64,000 nucleotides of DNA from Bursaphelenchus xylophilus (taxonomy: Eukaryota > Nematoda > Chromadorea > Rhabditida > Aphelenchoididae), in the NCBI GenBank assembly GCA_904066235.2, contig CAJFCV020000001.1:3782001-3846000 (forward strand). The letters run 5' to 3'. The first letter of the stretch is position 1. Every line of letters begins with the position of its first letter. Below the pieces are notes generated by a model. That model made no database searches and had not been told where the DNA came from. It worked only from the letters and a program-made list of their open reading frames with translations. The position numbers and the translations under genes are program-made. Below are positions 9,057 through 20,700 of the stretch, piece by piece.

Positions 9057-10912
9057 ATGCACTGGAATATCACCTTCCAGGACATTGAATTTGTCCCCGA
9101 AAACGTGAAGATTGTTTTTGTGATTTACGCTTGGATTGTGGAGCTTGTAACGTTGCCACTAAGCGTCCTCACAAATTATGTCATATGGAAGTATTCTTCA
9201 GAGCTCATTGGAAGCTATAAATGGTAACTATATGGATGTATCGCGATTTTGTCCACTACCTATTACACATGAGCTAAAAGAGCCACTTAAAAAAGCAATT
9301 GCCAAAAATCCTGGCTTTCTGTTTGTAGGTGATGTGTAAACAAAGGGTCGCTGTCTTGTATCTGATCTGTATCCACAGAGGCAACTGGTGATTTCTGAAA
9401 GTCATATCTCTCGTTATGAAAAGGCTGCAGAGGTTTTCAAGCGCAACGGAAAAAAGAGACAAACAAATGTTCTACTTTTATAATATCTTGAGAGTTCATT
9501 ACAAAGTGCCTTATACTTGTCGACAAAAACTTTCCTCAATATGGTCGCTTTAGGTATATGATATGGTCGTTCACTTCGCTGACTTTATGCACTATGGTAA
9601 TGGCCTCATTTGAGCTAGAATACTTCGAGTTCTACAACTTTACAATCTCCCGAGGGATTGTCGAATTTCTACAGGTAAACCCTTGGCTTCCATGCAAAAA
9701 AGAAGATTTTTAACGAAAGTTACTCTATTTATATGTAAAGTAGTATTCTAGATGCCAAGCCTGACCTTTTACCTTCAAGTCTCTTCATTTCTCCTTATGC
9801 AAACCTACATCATTGCCACGTATTTCCGGTTTCTCTTTCGTTTCGCGCAAGGAACAATGAATCGCAGGCTGACACAGTTCTTGTCCACTCGAAACGGCAT
9901 CTATATCATTTTTTTGATATGCCAAATTACCTATATTCCGACGGTCCTGGATGTGATTAGAAGTGTGGGTGATGGCAAAGACTTTCAAGAGCAATTTCCA
10001 AGCAAAAACCTGGCTGTAAAAGAGTATCTTCAGAGTCACAGTGTCACTGCCATTCAGGTGAGTTAATAAAGGAGGAGCTTGCCGTATATTATATTACTAG
10101 TATTATTTTCATAAAGTGCATAGACTTTTTTTCGCTTTCGTATCGGCAAAATCAGTTGCATTTGAACCTTTTTCCATGCTTGTCGCGAACGCACCGCGAT
10201 GCGGTTTTTGATGCAACAGAGAGGCTCATTATTTTCCCGACAGACTGACGTTTTATCAGTCTGTCGGGAACGTGCTTCGAAATCGCCCATCATCGTTTTG
10301 CGACGGCTGCCGAAGCTGGGGATTTGGTGCGCGACTTCACCCTTTTTTCGACGAGGCGAGACATTTTGCCGTTATTTTCCCGACAGACAGATACGAAAGC
10401 AGCCAAGATGTTCAAAAATATTGGCATAGTAATAGATAGAATTGCAAGAGAAAATCTCAGAGTTTCGAAGGCTTTTGATCCCAAACAGGCCATTCCTTAC
10501 AACGTCTACATCTTTTCAGTCCGGCTCATTCGTGCGCAACTTTGAGCTCGTCGCGAATCCCCTCTGCATAATCTTCGGATGTATCTGCACCTACAAGTCC
10601 TACGTGTTCCAACGAAATCCTTATCCCAAGATCAGTGAGAGGACTCGCCAAACATATCATCGTCAAACCATGGGGCTATTGTCCGAAGAGTTCTTTGAAT
10701 TGGTGTATTTCTTCGCACCCTACGTCTGCATCCCTGTTTATTTGCCAATCGAAAAGCACCTGATCGGATATTACATAATTTATCGAATGTTTTACGCGTT
10801 CCCCGCGATCGTAATGGTCTTCAATTTGACATTTTATAAGGAGTATTTGGAAGGAGTGAGAGAAACTCTTGGAATTGTCAAAAACAAGGTTCAAATTCCG
10901 AGCTTGGCATAA
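9057..10912 (+). CDS. Seven-transmembrane serpentine (chemoreceptor-like) protein
   Basis: Exons 9057-9223, 9554-9674, 9752-10057 and 10520-10912 join in frame to 328 residues. Hydrophobic helices are visible at VFVIYAWIVELVTLPL, MIWSFTSLTLCTMVMASF, LTFYLQVSSFLLMQTYIIA, IYIIFLICQITYIPTVLD, ANPLCIIFGCICTYKSYV, FFELVYFFAPYVCIPVYLP and YYIIYRMFYAFPAIVMVF, about seven in all. Length, intron number and a charged cytoplasmic tail fit the nematode Str/Srh-type serpentine receptors. These act as plasma-membrane odorant or pheromone GPCRs, usually in ciliated neurons; the subfamily is not certain. The ATG at 9057 is chosen as the first Met of the open exon. AATAAA follows at about 10980. The last intron carries two pieces of the CAGTCTGTCGGG element. 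Confidence 0.8.
10231..10391. mobile_element. CAGTCTGTCGGG-family MITEs in receptor intron
   Basis: A right terminus (TTATTTTCCCGACAGACTGA) ends near 10248. Only seven bases later a second unit begins (TCAGTCTGTCGGGAACG, 10256), ending at 10391 with CCCGACAGACAGA. The second unit belongs to a subtype with CATCATCGTTTTGCGACGGC inside, as at 43384. Both lie in the third intron of the receptor gene. Confidence 0.75.
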
Positions 10913-11058
10913 AGAATTTACAGTTTTTGACATTTCAACTTTTCGTATTATTTGCCCGTTATTTAGTATGCAAATGATGAATAAAGATTTGTCTATGGAA
11001 AACGTTAGCTAAATTTTTTGAGTAATTCATACGAGGGCTACCCAACTTCGTTGATATA

Positions 11059-12274
11059 TTAGGTTGGGACGAAAGTTTTCCCCTTAATTTTCGGGAAAAG
11101 TTATGGAAGTTGTGGAACTTCCTGGAAAGTTCTATCATGTGACTATGTAAGGGTGACTTGATAGCATATAGACTGATATGTAACTTGTCCCCATAGCGCT
11201 CTCCAAACGTGGAAAAATTTCCGTCCCAAAGTTGCTGTTTCGATGCGTCAAATTTTAAAACTATCGCAGAATACCAAAACCCATGGAAGATATAACCGAA
11301 GTCTAGGATGTTATAGGCAAGGACGTCCTCTTTTATGGTGTGGCCAAGTATTGGTTCCAGAGGTTCAAAAAAAGGAGTTAGACGACCAAGTTCTGGCGGC
11401 CATCTGAGATAGATGATGACGCCCTAAAAGGCTTAATCGTGAGCTATCCCAAATTGCCATTACGTGAACTTGGAGAGCTCTTTGGGTTCTCCCATACTAC
11501 CTTTATGGACCATCTACATCGGTTGGGAAAAGTGTGGAAGTGTGGTTAATTTGTTCCGCACGAACTTTCGGAGTCACGGCTTATACTGTTGCTCCTAATT
11601 TTTGTCGTACCGCCGCACGCTGACTTGGCTGACCAATATTATTACAGGGAACCAGAAATGGGTGATGTGTATAAACTATACCCGCAAGCTTCAGTAGCTT
11701 GAACCCGACCATCACGGTGAACCAACCCCAAAACCAAAATTCACCCAAAAAAGGTCATGTTCTGCGATTGGTGTACTTGTATGGGAGGTATTTATTAGGA
11801 ATGGCTCCCTGATGGTAAAACTGTCACTAAATAACATTATTATCGCCAGTTGGACCGCGTCGCCGAAAATGCTAGATAAAAGTGGATCAAATGTTCCTCC
11901 TTCACGACAACGCCTGCTACCACATTGCAAAAATCGCGCGCAAAAAATTCAGGGAGAATGCATGGACTTTGCTGCCCTACCCACACTACACCCCAGCCTT
12001 GGCACCTTCTGATTACCATTTGATCAGATCGCTAAGCTACCGTTTGGGAGATGTGCGGTTCGATTGTTTGGGGGACCTCAAAACAGGTCTTTCTGACATT
12101 TTTTATTATAAATACCCCAGTTTTTAACCTCGCCAATTGAATCCTTGTCGGAACGTTGGCAATACGTAGTGGATACCGACGGTGGATGTTATGTTTGGTT
12201 TCCCGTTACAACTGTCAAAATAAATTTGTTTGGAAAAAAACAAGAAAAAGGGGAAAACTTTCGTCCCAACCTAA
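11059..12274 (+). pseudogene. Inactive mariner transposon with transposase remnant
   Basis: Terminal repeats TTAGGTTGGGACGAAAG and complement, with TA at 11057-11058 and 12275-12276; length 1216 bp. Fragments of a mariner transposase are readable on the plus strand in shifting frames: ELGELFGFSHTTFMDHLHRL (helix-turn-helix), PKTKIHPKKVMFCDW, LLHDNACYHIAKIARKKF and TPALAPSDYHLIRSL. The last two carry the second and third catalytic Asp of the DDD triad of the mariner family. Several stops and frameshifts make it inactive. The ends are intact, so it could have been cross-mobilised. Confidence 0.9.
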
Positions 12275-12351
12275 TACATATGTTACTATGTTGAAAAAAG
12301 ACATAAACACTCGAAAAAAATTAAAGAAAATACGTAGTTGTGACGGTGCCC

Positions 12352-12798
12352 CGAGTGCGACGCCCGATTTTTTGGCATCTCGTCGGACATTCAAAATTTA
12401 TCGTATGTAACACTTGACACTTTGAGTCAAGCCTCTCTCTCGTGGTTGTTTTTTTTTGGTTTGCTCCAGACTAGTCCATTCGCAAAGACGCTGGAGCGAT
12501 TTTAGCGACATGCACTGTGCAAAAAATTGTCTTTGCAATGCGCAAGGTTTTTTTTTTTTTTCTTGGTTTTTTGCACCGTGCAATAAACTTTTTTTCGGCT
12601 GTCGCTCGTACCCTGATTTTTTCTGCACACTGCAAACACCAAAGATTACTCTAGCGACTTCCGAACGGACTAGTCTGAATCAAAACCGAGAAAAAGGACC
12701 ACGAGAGAAAGACTTGACTCAAAGTGCCAAGTGTTACATTCGATAAATTTTGAGAATATTCGGCACGGTGCCAAAAAATCGGGCGTCGCACTTGGGGT
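12352..12798. repeat. Inverted-repeat element with nested CTAGTCC MITE
   Basis: CCCGAGTGCGACGCCCGATT at 12352 pairs with the complement ending near 12798. The arms continue through GTAACACTTGACACTTTGAG and CTCTCTCTCGTGG. The centre is occupied by a 203-bp CTAGTCC-type element at 12471-12673, inserted into the former loop. Here the nested copy is flanked by GA and TC rather than TA, so its target duplication has decayed. 12800-13169 has no other feature. Confidence 0.7.
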
Positions 12799-13169
12799 AT
12801 ATTAGTCATAACTACGTCTTTACTTTTGTTTTTTGGGGCGATTATCTCCTCTTACACAAATTTCTGCCTTGATTTTGGTATTGTGATACTGTAGATGCCT
12901 GACAGTTTCAGTTTATGACAAAGTTTTATTTTTGGTTGGGCCCGTTTATAATGCGCATTTATTTTCCTACCCAATAAAGTGAGGTGACTAAAAAGCGGCG
13001 CAGCCCTTCATTTTTAATTTGTCTCATCGACCGGCCGGTTGGTCAGCAATTTGCCTTTGGTCGAGCGGTTTGGAACGGCTGAAAAACCATACAAGACGTC
13101 GACAAGAAAGAGGTAAATATCTTCTAAAGAATATTTTACGTCTTCGTTTTGGATTGTAAGGCATCGACA

Positions 13170-13569
13170 ATGTTGGTTCTTGCCGTTTTGGAGATGGTCG
13201 TATTGATATTCAGTGTGGCCGAAGCGTTGGCTTTTGGAATTGCCGGATGCGGAAAGACGAAAAAGGGATCCAAGAAGGGTGAGTTGCCAAAATTCGCCTT
13301 CCCTTTCTGATCAAACTGATTTCGAATTTTCAGGCGGCAAAAAAGACAAGAAAGATGACATCCCGGCGAAGGTCGACAATGCCAAAACCAAAATGGCAAC
13401 GACCTTGCAGACCGAGGGCACGATGGTGGAGGAGGATCCGGATCTCAAGACCCGAAGCAACTATCACTTCGAGGACAAGAAAACACCCGATCCTGCAGCT
13501 GCGGCCCCGGCCAACGACCCGGCCAAGCCTCAAGAACCGACTGTGAAGACGGCTCAAGTTCCCGCCTAG
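13170..13569 (+). CDS. Small Lys-rich protein with N-terminal hydrophobic segment
   Basis: Exons 13170-13278 and 13334-13569 (55-bp intron, TTTTCAG acceptor) give 114 residues. The first 20 or so residues, MLVLAVLEMVVLIFSVAEA, form a signal peptide or membrane anchor. A Cys-Gly-Lys stretch GCGKTKKGSKKGGKKDKKDD follows, then an acidic/polar part (TEGTMVEEDPDLKTRSNYHF) and an Ala/Pro tail. Short GCGK...KKGSKKG proteins occur in nematodes with no assigned role as far as I know. AAATAAAC at about 13629 may be the poly(A) signal. The ATG at 13170 is the only upstream in-frame Met close to the hydrophobic run. Function unknown. Confidence 0.65.
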
Positions 13570-13676
13570 ATGACAGAAAGAGGTCAGCGAAAAGGAGAGG
13601 CTCCATTTTTTGGCTGTTTTTGGAAAGGAAATAAACTTTAATTTTGTACCTTTGGCTGGAAAATTTTTACATCTAA

Positions 13677-14125
13677 CAGGGGAAGTGCCCCAAGTGCGAC
13701 TCTCAGATTTTCCTTTAATTTTGCACACACATCGGGAATAGACTAAATATCAATTCCTGAAACTTTTAGCTCGCGCTTTGCAGGCGCCGCCGAGATATTG
13801 AACGACCTTTGCCGCCGAGAGAGTACGCAAAACGTGGAAAGCGGTCAGAGAGAAAAACACTTTTTGGCCATAACTTTTGTAGTTTCTTGCGGAAAAATGT
13901 GATTTTTTGTAGAAACATTATCCTTTACGGTAGAAATAGGTATGAAAATTTTCGTGCCGAATTTCGGCAAAAAGTCTAAAATTTTGGCCCACTTTCGATC
14001 TAAAAATCTCGGTTGTTTCTGCAAAGCGCGAGCTACGATTCTCGCATATATTTTAGAAAAAATTATTCTAAATTTGTGCCAAATTTCATCAAAATCTGAA
14101 CGTCGCACTTGGGGCACTTCCCTTG
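13677..14125. mobile_element. R1 element: CAGGGGAAGTGCCCCAAGTG inverted-terminal repeat
   Basis: The left end CAGGGGAAGTGCCCCAAGTG and the right end CACTTGGGGCACTTCCCTTG are inverted copies; length about 449 bp. The interior has GCTCGCGCTTTGCAGGCGCC, CCGAGATATTGAACGA and a CAGAGAGAAAAACACTTTTT block, shared with full copies at 25561-26000 and 37086-37515 and with many fragments. It is non-coding. It lies just past the end of the Lys-rich gene. Confidence 0.8.
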
Positions 14126-14242
14126 TTAAATTTATATCTACTGATTCGCCAAGTTTACTATAGAATTTTCAAAATCTTGACAGATGAACCCTTCGATAAT
14201 TTTTTTACGTCGCTCTCTTCTCTTTCAAATTCTCCGTTCGCA

Positions 14243-17200
14243 TTAACATTGAGCCGAGACCGCGTCGTATTTGCATAAAATGTAGTTGCCGGGCAACTTG
14301 TTCGTCGTGTTCACCATGGCTAGAAAAATAAAGTTTTTTTTGTGAAAAAAATTAATAAAAACTCACTTCCAGCCGCGTACATGAAGCCGGCGGTACTGCG
14401 CATGATCGAGCTCTGACTCAAGAAACTGGAGGCCGAACTGTTGTCATAGAACTTGTAATTGTTGGCAAAGTTCATTCCCCAGGTTGTTGTGCCATAAGCG
14501 CCCAACATGATCTCTCCGAATGTCGCTGAAATTTTGGGCTTGACTAGTGCAAATAAGGACTGTAAAACACTGCATTGCAAGGCTTCTCGAGACTTGTTTT
14601 TATAGAAAAATTTGTTTAGACTGCTGTAGATTTGGGGCTTTACAATGCCACCTACCGTACAACCAATCAATCTCGAGCTGTGTTTCAACAATTACTGTAT
14701 GAGAATCAACATCGTACAGCCATGAACAGCCATCGGTGGTGACCAATGTTGAGTCGTTGTTCATCTGAAAACAACACAAAAAGTTGGACGATTTACAAAA
14801 AATAATGATACAAAGAGGGACCTACAGAGCTGGGCACAGCGATCCTTGAGTAGCAATACGCATTGCCCTTGAAGATCTGCAGTGTTGATCCGTAATTTTG
14901 GCAGGCGTAGTCGTCAACGTACGAAGCTGTAAAGAACAGAATCTTTGAAAGTGTAGAGACCCTTACTTTGCGAGCTCGGATACAAGGCGCAGGGATAGGT
15001 GGCATCGGGCATGTAAGTGTATTTCCAAGTCGCTGAGTACTTGTTACAGTCGGATTCACTCTGAAATTTGTTCGTCAAGAAGAGGACTTTACGAATTCCA
15101 AAGTTCAAGTTCAAGGTCGGGCTTTTCAATAACTTTAAATTAAAGTTCAAGTTTAAGTCGAGGCCAAGAAAAATTTCGATTACAAATTCGGGAATTTTCA
15201 TTGGCTAACTAGGGAAGTGTACAAACGAACCCTCGCCAAATGGCAAGTGTTATACACCGTTGGAAAGCTCTTGAAAAATGGTGCAAGACACCATTTTCAT
15301 TTTTTGCAGAATGCCTCAGGGCAAAAAATTATAAACGGTTGATTTGTCCCATAAGTAGTTACAATATCTGCTGCGGGGCATAATAAATGTTATTTCAAAA
15401 CGCTAAATGGTACGGAATACTACTAGGTTAGCATAAGGATCATTATGAAGTTTAGCGCTTGCCAGTAAGACCATTTTACCTATGATATTTACTGGGTTTA
15501 AGTACCCATAATGTGAAAAAACACTTTTCACGTTTTTAAATGTTGAAAAACATGTAAGTTTGATGGTTGTAACCGTAACCGACCGTCTTCCAGTAAAATT
15601 AAAGCGTTTGTAAAAGTTTAACGCAAATATTTTCCTAACTGTAAGAACGCAAAAATGATTTTTCGCAAGCTGGGAACTGAACCCGGCTTGCTTTGGCTTA
15701 TCAGCCTGCTCAGCAACCACTACACTATTGAAGTAACCCTCTTCGAGGATTTTTTCCTGTCCAAGAGAAAGAAAGATTTTTGTTGCAAAATGGCCTAAAA
15801 ATAATACAATTTACAGTATGTCGTCGCGGAAAGTCATTCTGCAAAAAATGAAAATGGTGCCTTGCACCATTTTTCAAGGGCTCTTCAATGACATATGTCG
15901 CTTATCATTTGGTGAGGGTTCGTATGTACACTTCCCTAGTAAGTTCAAAATTAAGTTTAGTAGACCAAAAAACTAATTTTTTGTAGGGGTTGAAAGGTTT
16001 AATGTCTATTTCGACCGTAGACCGCAATTCCTACAGAAAAACTCAATTCTTTCGACATGAAACTGGCAAAGATACGGCCAAAAACTAATTTTTTTCTCTC
16101 TGACCTCTCTCCACGTCTCGCATACCCCCTCAAAAATCGTTAAATATCTCAGCCACTCCGGAAAACCATGAGCTAAAATTTTCAGGTCTTGATCTGTGGC
16201 CTATGCCTAACGTGTGTGCAAAATTGAAAAAAAATCCTGCTTACCATGCTCGAATAACACGCCTCTTCAGTACTATTGTATGTGAAATCCGTCGGGCAGT
16301 TTCCATTGTCATAAACTGTATCATGAAGTACCGAAGCGACTTGTGATTCGGTCACGCATTCATCTGGCTGATCATCCTTTCTCGTGTAAAAGTAACACCC
16401 GTCATTTCCCTCTGCATACCCCAATAACTTTGTATAGATCATACAAGTCCCATTTCCATCACAATACCCATACGCCACACCACCGGCTTCGAGTGTCATG
16501 TGGGCGCACGCGTACATGGAATCGGCCGTTTCGTCGGAGGAATCGCCGCTAAATCGGACCCCAGGAGCCATTGTGAAGCGTGCTGCATGGTGAAGAGCGA
16601 TCTAAAATTGCAAATGCGTTTCTTATAGTTTATCTAGCGAAAATTTTGTCATCGATGTAATGAAAAGACGAGGGTCAGATTCTCATCGGCAGAAATTTTT
16701 TGAAAATGGCGTTGAATAACTGCATGGGGGACCTGATCCATTCTGCATCCGGGAACTATCAAAATGTGGCAAAATACCTCCCACTACAATAAAAAAACCT
16801 CGTTTAGAAATGCGCGCCCATTCCCTCGCAAAAAGAGCAGGCGCGCTTTGGAAATCGGAGTTTTTTACTTGGAGAGGTATTTTGCTACATTTTTTGATAC
16901 TTCCCGGATCTAAAATGATACGTTTTCTGCCAATGGATTAGATCCGCCACTATACAGTTTAATCTTTCGAATGTCTGCATTATTTTCCCGACAGACTGAT
17001 AGTAAGCGATAGAGGGCTACAAAAATGTATCATCCTATACCATACCGACCCTTTCATTCAAGGCTCATCCGACAAAAATTTTTTTGAGGCCCCAGAGCCG
17101 TACCAAGCCCGCTTTGTAGAAATACGTGTTCGCTGGCGAACGATGAGATAACGATCGATCATTAAAGTCAATCTCAGTCATCTCTGTCAAAAGGCAGAAC

Positions 17201-17563
17201 CTATGAGGATCACGGCAAATCCGTGGCACACCAAACAAAGTAATGCGCTTACGACACGAAGAGTTTCTTAGGACTTTTTACAGACTTCCCAGACCACATA
17301 TCAGACTGTCGGGAAAATAATGAGCTCAGTGTTGCATCGAAAATCACTTGGCCGGCGAGAAAATTAATTACGCCGTGACAAAATCAAATTGCTTTTCACT
17401 TCAGCGACGTGAGTGGTACACATATTGTTCATAATTTTCCCGACAGATTGATTTAAAGAAAAGATTTCTCGCAGATTTATGGCATGCTCGACCAAACAGC
17501 TTGACTTACCAAATAACAGGCCACTAGCACAACATAGCAAACCAATTTCTCGTTTGTCTTCAT
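14243..17563 (-). CDS. Secreted Cys-rich protein (paralog A), possible divergent C-type-lectin fold
   Basis: Exons on the minus strand: 17563-17510, 16601-16245, 15060-14967, 14926-14826, 14764-14656, 14525-14367 and 14319-14243. All phases agree, giving 316 residues. Exon 1 encodes a signal peptide (MKTNEKLVCYVVLVACYL). The mature protein has a Cys-rich first half (MYACAHM, YGYCDGNGTC, GCYFYTRKDD), then CPTDFTYN...ACY, DYACQNYGSTLQIFKG, DGCSWLYDV and a terminal NYILCKYDA. The C-YGSTL and NYILCKY strings and the overall order recall a degenerate C-type-lectin domain, with a PAN/CW-like front part; this is inference. It would act outside the cell, perhaps in immunity or cuticle. The gene downstream of B (17760-21070) is only 196 bp away in the same orientation. 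Introns 1 and 2 hold transposons. Confidence 0.75.
15209..15939. mobile_element. PIF/Harbinger-like MITE with TAA target duplication
   Basis: Inverted ends CTAGGGAAGTGTAC and GTACACTTCCCTAG enclose 731 bp, with TAA at 15206-15208 and 15940-15942. A 3-bp TWA duplication is the hallmark of PIF/Harbinger insertions. The arms extend inward through CGAACCCTCGCCAAATGGC and TTGAAAAATGGTGCAAG. It sits in intron 2 of paralog A and contains a tRNA-like segment (15665-15733). No transposase is present. Confidence 0.7.
15665..15733 (-). other. tRNA-like sequence (decayed tRNA or SINE head)
   Basis: On the minus strand TAGTGTAGTGG matches the pol III A box, and GGTTCAGTTCC matches the B box 33 nt later, a tRNA-like spacing. 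A T-arm (GCCGGG/CCCAGC around TTCAGTT) and a GGCTGATAAGCC hairpin in the anticodon position are present. The 5' and 3' ends do not pair as an acceptor stem, so this is not a functional tRNA gene. It may be a tRNA-derived SINE head or a captured tRNA relic inside the Harbinger-like element. Confidence 0.5.
16726..17451. repeat. Two MITE-type elements in intron 1 of paralog A
   Basis: 16726-16945 is a palindromic unit of the GGGGGACCTGATCCATTCTG family (AACTATCAAAATGTGGCAAAA paired with its complement), also found at 18186-18432 and 21299-21520. A right terminus of the CAGTCTGTCGGG family stands at about 16978-16999, and a full copy lies at 17301-17451. The rest of the intron shows nothing recognisable. 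Confidence 0.7.
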
Positions 17564-17759
17564 ACTGATAAAAAAACAGACACAATTTTATTCAACCCTC
17601 TGGGTGACAATTTCACACGTCGATTCAATCCGATCCCCCCAATTTCCTAGCAACAACGGAATCTCGAATTGTTTTATAATTTCAAACACTTAAAAAAAGA
17701 TACAAGCCGAGAATCATGAGAGCGTTTTCGGAAGCCAACGGAATGCCAGAGGGGTGCCG

Positions 17760-20700
17760 TCAACATTGTGCTGGGACACCCTTGTATTTGCACATCAAGT
17801 AATTGCCGGTTGCGTTGTTGGCACTGGTCAGTTGCCCGTCTAGAACAACACTTTCAAAGTCGGCCACAAAACGGAAGCTTTGACTTGCGGCCGTTTAATC
17901 AGTCTGTCGGGAAAATAATTCAATGTCGCATCGAAAATCGCATCGCCGATGAGAAAGTTGTGTCGCGACAAAGTCGAATTGCTTTTCACTTCAGCGACAC
18001 TTGGCGCAGCGAGATTATCCTCATTATTTTCCCGACAGACTGATACAGAATTTGGTTACTTATAACTTACTGTTTTGGAGGACAACAAAGCTGTAGGCCG
18101 ACGTTGCAATCGTCTTTCCGAAAGTGTTGAACTAAAGTGACAGGAATTAATTTTCAATTGCCAAGTGGAACAAAAAGTCTTCATATAGAGCGGGGGACCT
18201 GACCCAAGGGCAAAAAACGTACCATTTTGCATCCGAGAAGCGTCAAAAATGTAGCAAAATACCTCTCTTTCCAAGTGAAAAAACTCCGGTTTGAAGAGAC
18301 CTCTCATAAAAAGAGCGAGCACGCTTTTGAAATCGGAGTTTCTTCACTTGGAGAGGGAGGTATTTTGCCACATTTTCGACGCTTCTCGGATGCAAAATGG
18401 AACGTTTTTTTCCATTGGGTCAGGTCCGCAACTGTATGGTGACAGCAGACTTGGCCTTTTTTGCAAACATTTTTGCGCGATATGACTATATATATTGAAA
18501 GGCTCTGCGGATGAGGCAGTACGCAAAACGCGGAGAGCAGTCCCAGAGAAAAGCACTTTTTGGCCATATCTTTGCTAATTTTGTGCGGAAAAATATAATG
18601 TGGATTTATAAATGATAGCCACTTCCAAGATGCGAAAATTTCACATTATTTTCCCGACAGACTGATAATGCCAAAAGTATTGACCCGTCGGGAAAATAAT
18701 GAAGACTCTGTCGCATCGAAAATCGCATCGCCGCCGAGAAAGTGAATTGTGTCACGGGAAAACCAAATTGCCTTTCACTTCAGCGATCGGCGAAGCGAAA
18801 TTGCGCTCATTATTTTCTCGACAGACGGATGTTTCATGAGAAATAGCCTTCTTACCGTCGTATTATCATAGTTTAAATAAGGAGCCAACGTTGTCCTCTT
18901 TACAGCCCCAACCATAACTGCTCCGAACACGGCCAAAATCCAGTCCATTTCCAAACGACTCTCAATCTTCAGAGTGTTTGTGTTCACATCGTAAAGCCAC
19001 GAACACCCATTGTCGTAGACAATTGAGGTGGCTGAAGCTAGCTAAACAGAAGCGGGGATTTTAATATTTACTAGTATAAATACAAAAATATAACCAACCG
19101 TAGAAGGCAAAGCAATTCTCGAGTAGCAATACGGCTTCCCTTTGAAGATCTGCAGTGTTGAGCCATAGTTTTGGCAGGCGTAATCATCAATGTATTGCGC
19201 TGCAAAAAAGTGGCGTAAATGAATAGCTGACAGTAAAATGTTGAACAATTAGCCGTGATTAAGACCTTGCTTTTTCAACCTTCTTTGAAAAACCGTTTTA
19301 GGAAAAAGTTCTATGATAGCTGGAACAACTACAGAGTAGGCCAGTAAAAAGATGGTAAATATTTTCCCCCCAGACTGAAAGTCTACGTTTTCTTTGCGAG
19401 AGCACACACAAAAAGAGGCGTAACAGAATATGCCAAAGAAAAAAGGTCGATTTTTTAAGGATATTGTACAACGCAGCAGCAACTCACAAGCTCAAATTCT
19501 TGACCTAAAAATGCGACAAAGTGACAAGCTCACGAAAAGTTCGAGTCAAAAAAAAAGTCGCCGGTTTCTGAAAAGTGGAAGTTCGGGCACAAAAAAAAGG
19601 TCAATTTGTTTGTCTCACATTAACAACTACATACGCATTTCATAAAGTGCGTCGACTTTTCGTCACAAATCTTTTTGCACTGTGCTTTTCGCCTTTTGCA
19701 CTGTGCAATTGGAAAATCGCAAGGAGGTACACGTTTTTAATTGCATCGACTCGAAATTTTGCACGCGCGACAAACAATTGCACGGTGCAAAAAGAAGCAA
19801 AATGCACTGTGCGCAGCGAGAAGAGTCTACGCATTTTATGGAAAGACTGCATAGCAAAGGCGACGTTTTTTGAACCTCCATTCAAACTTACTCTGACTTT
19901 TCGGATACAACGCACATTTATATGCGCCATTCGGCATGTAGGGGTATTTCCAAGTGGCGTTGTAGAGATTGCACTCATCGGACGTCTAAAAACGACACAT
20001 GATAGTAAAAATCTGCGGATCTACCATATTCGAAAAGCACGCCTTCTCACTGCTGTCGTATGTAAAGCCAGTGGGGCACTCTCCATTGTCGTAAACTGTA
20101 AAAAAATCGTTTAAAAATCATGCTTTGTTTCTCCCACCGGAATTTTTAATCATATCTCCCACATCTTCCGTGGTGTCGCAATAATCGCCGTGACTGTCAT
20201 TCCTCGCATAATACTGACAGCCATCCTTGTTGCCGGTATCGTAGCCAGATGTAGTGATATAAAACTTGCAGACTGATGAGCTATTACACCACCCGAATCC
20301 CTTGTAATCACCGGCCAAAGCGCCTTCAGCGCAGGAATGTAGGCTTGGCAAGGTCTCATTGTCAGCTTCCCCACCAAACCGGATATTCGGCGCCAATGAG
20401 AAACGGGCCGAGTGGGTGAGGACTGTCTGAAAATTGGAGAAGCAATACGAACATCCAAGGCAAAATGTATCAATAAAAAATGGTAAAAAAATGGTCGGTC
20501 GCGCTATAAAGTCCGTAGAATTTTTCGCAGTGCGTTCGCTTTTTTTCGCGACTAGTAACAAGCAACAATCAGTCTGTCTGGAAAATAATGTGGATTTGTC
20601 GCCGCAAAGGGTGCAGAATGCCTCGCCTCCAAATCTCTAGCCGCGGCTAGCCGTCGCAAAGCGATGATGGGCGATTAAAAGGACCCCAAGTGCGACGCTC

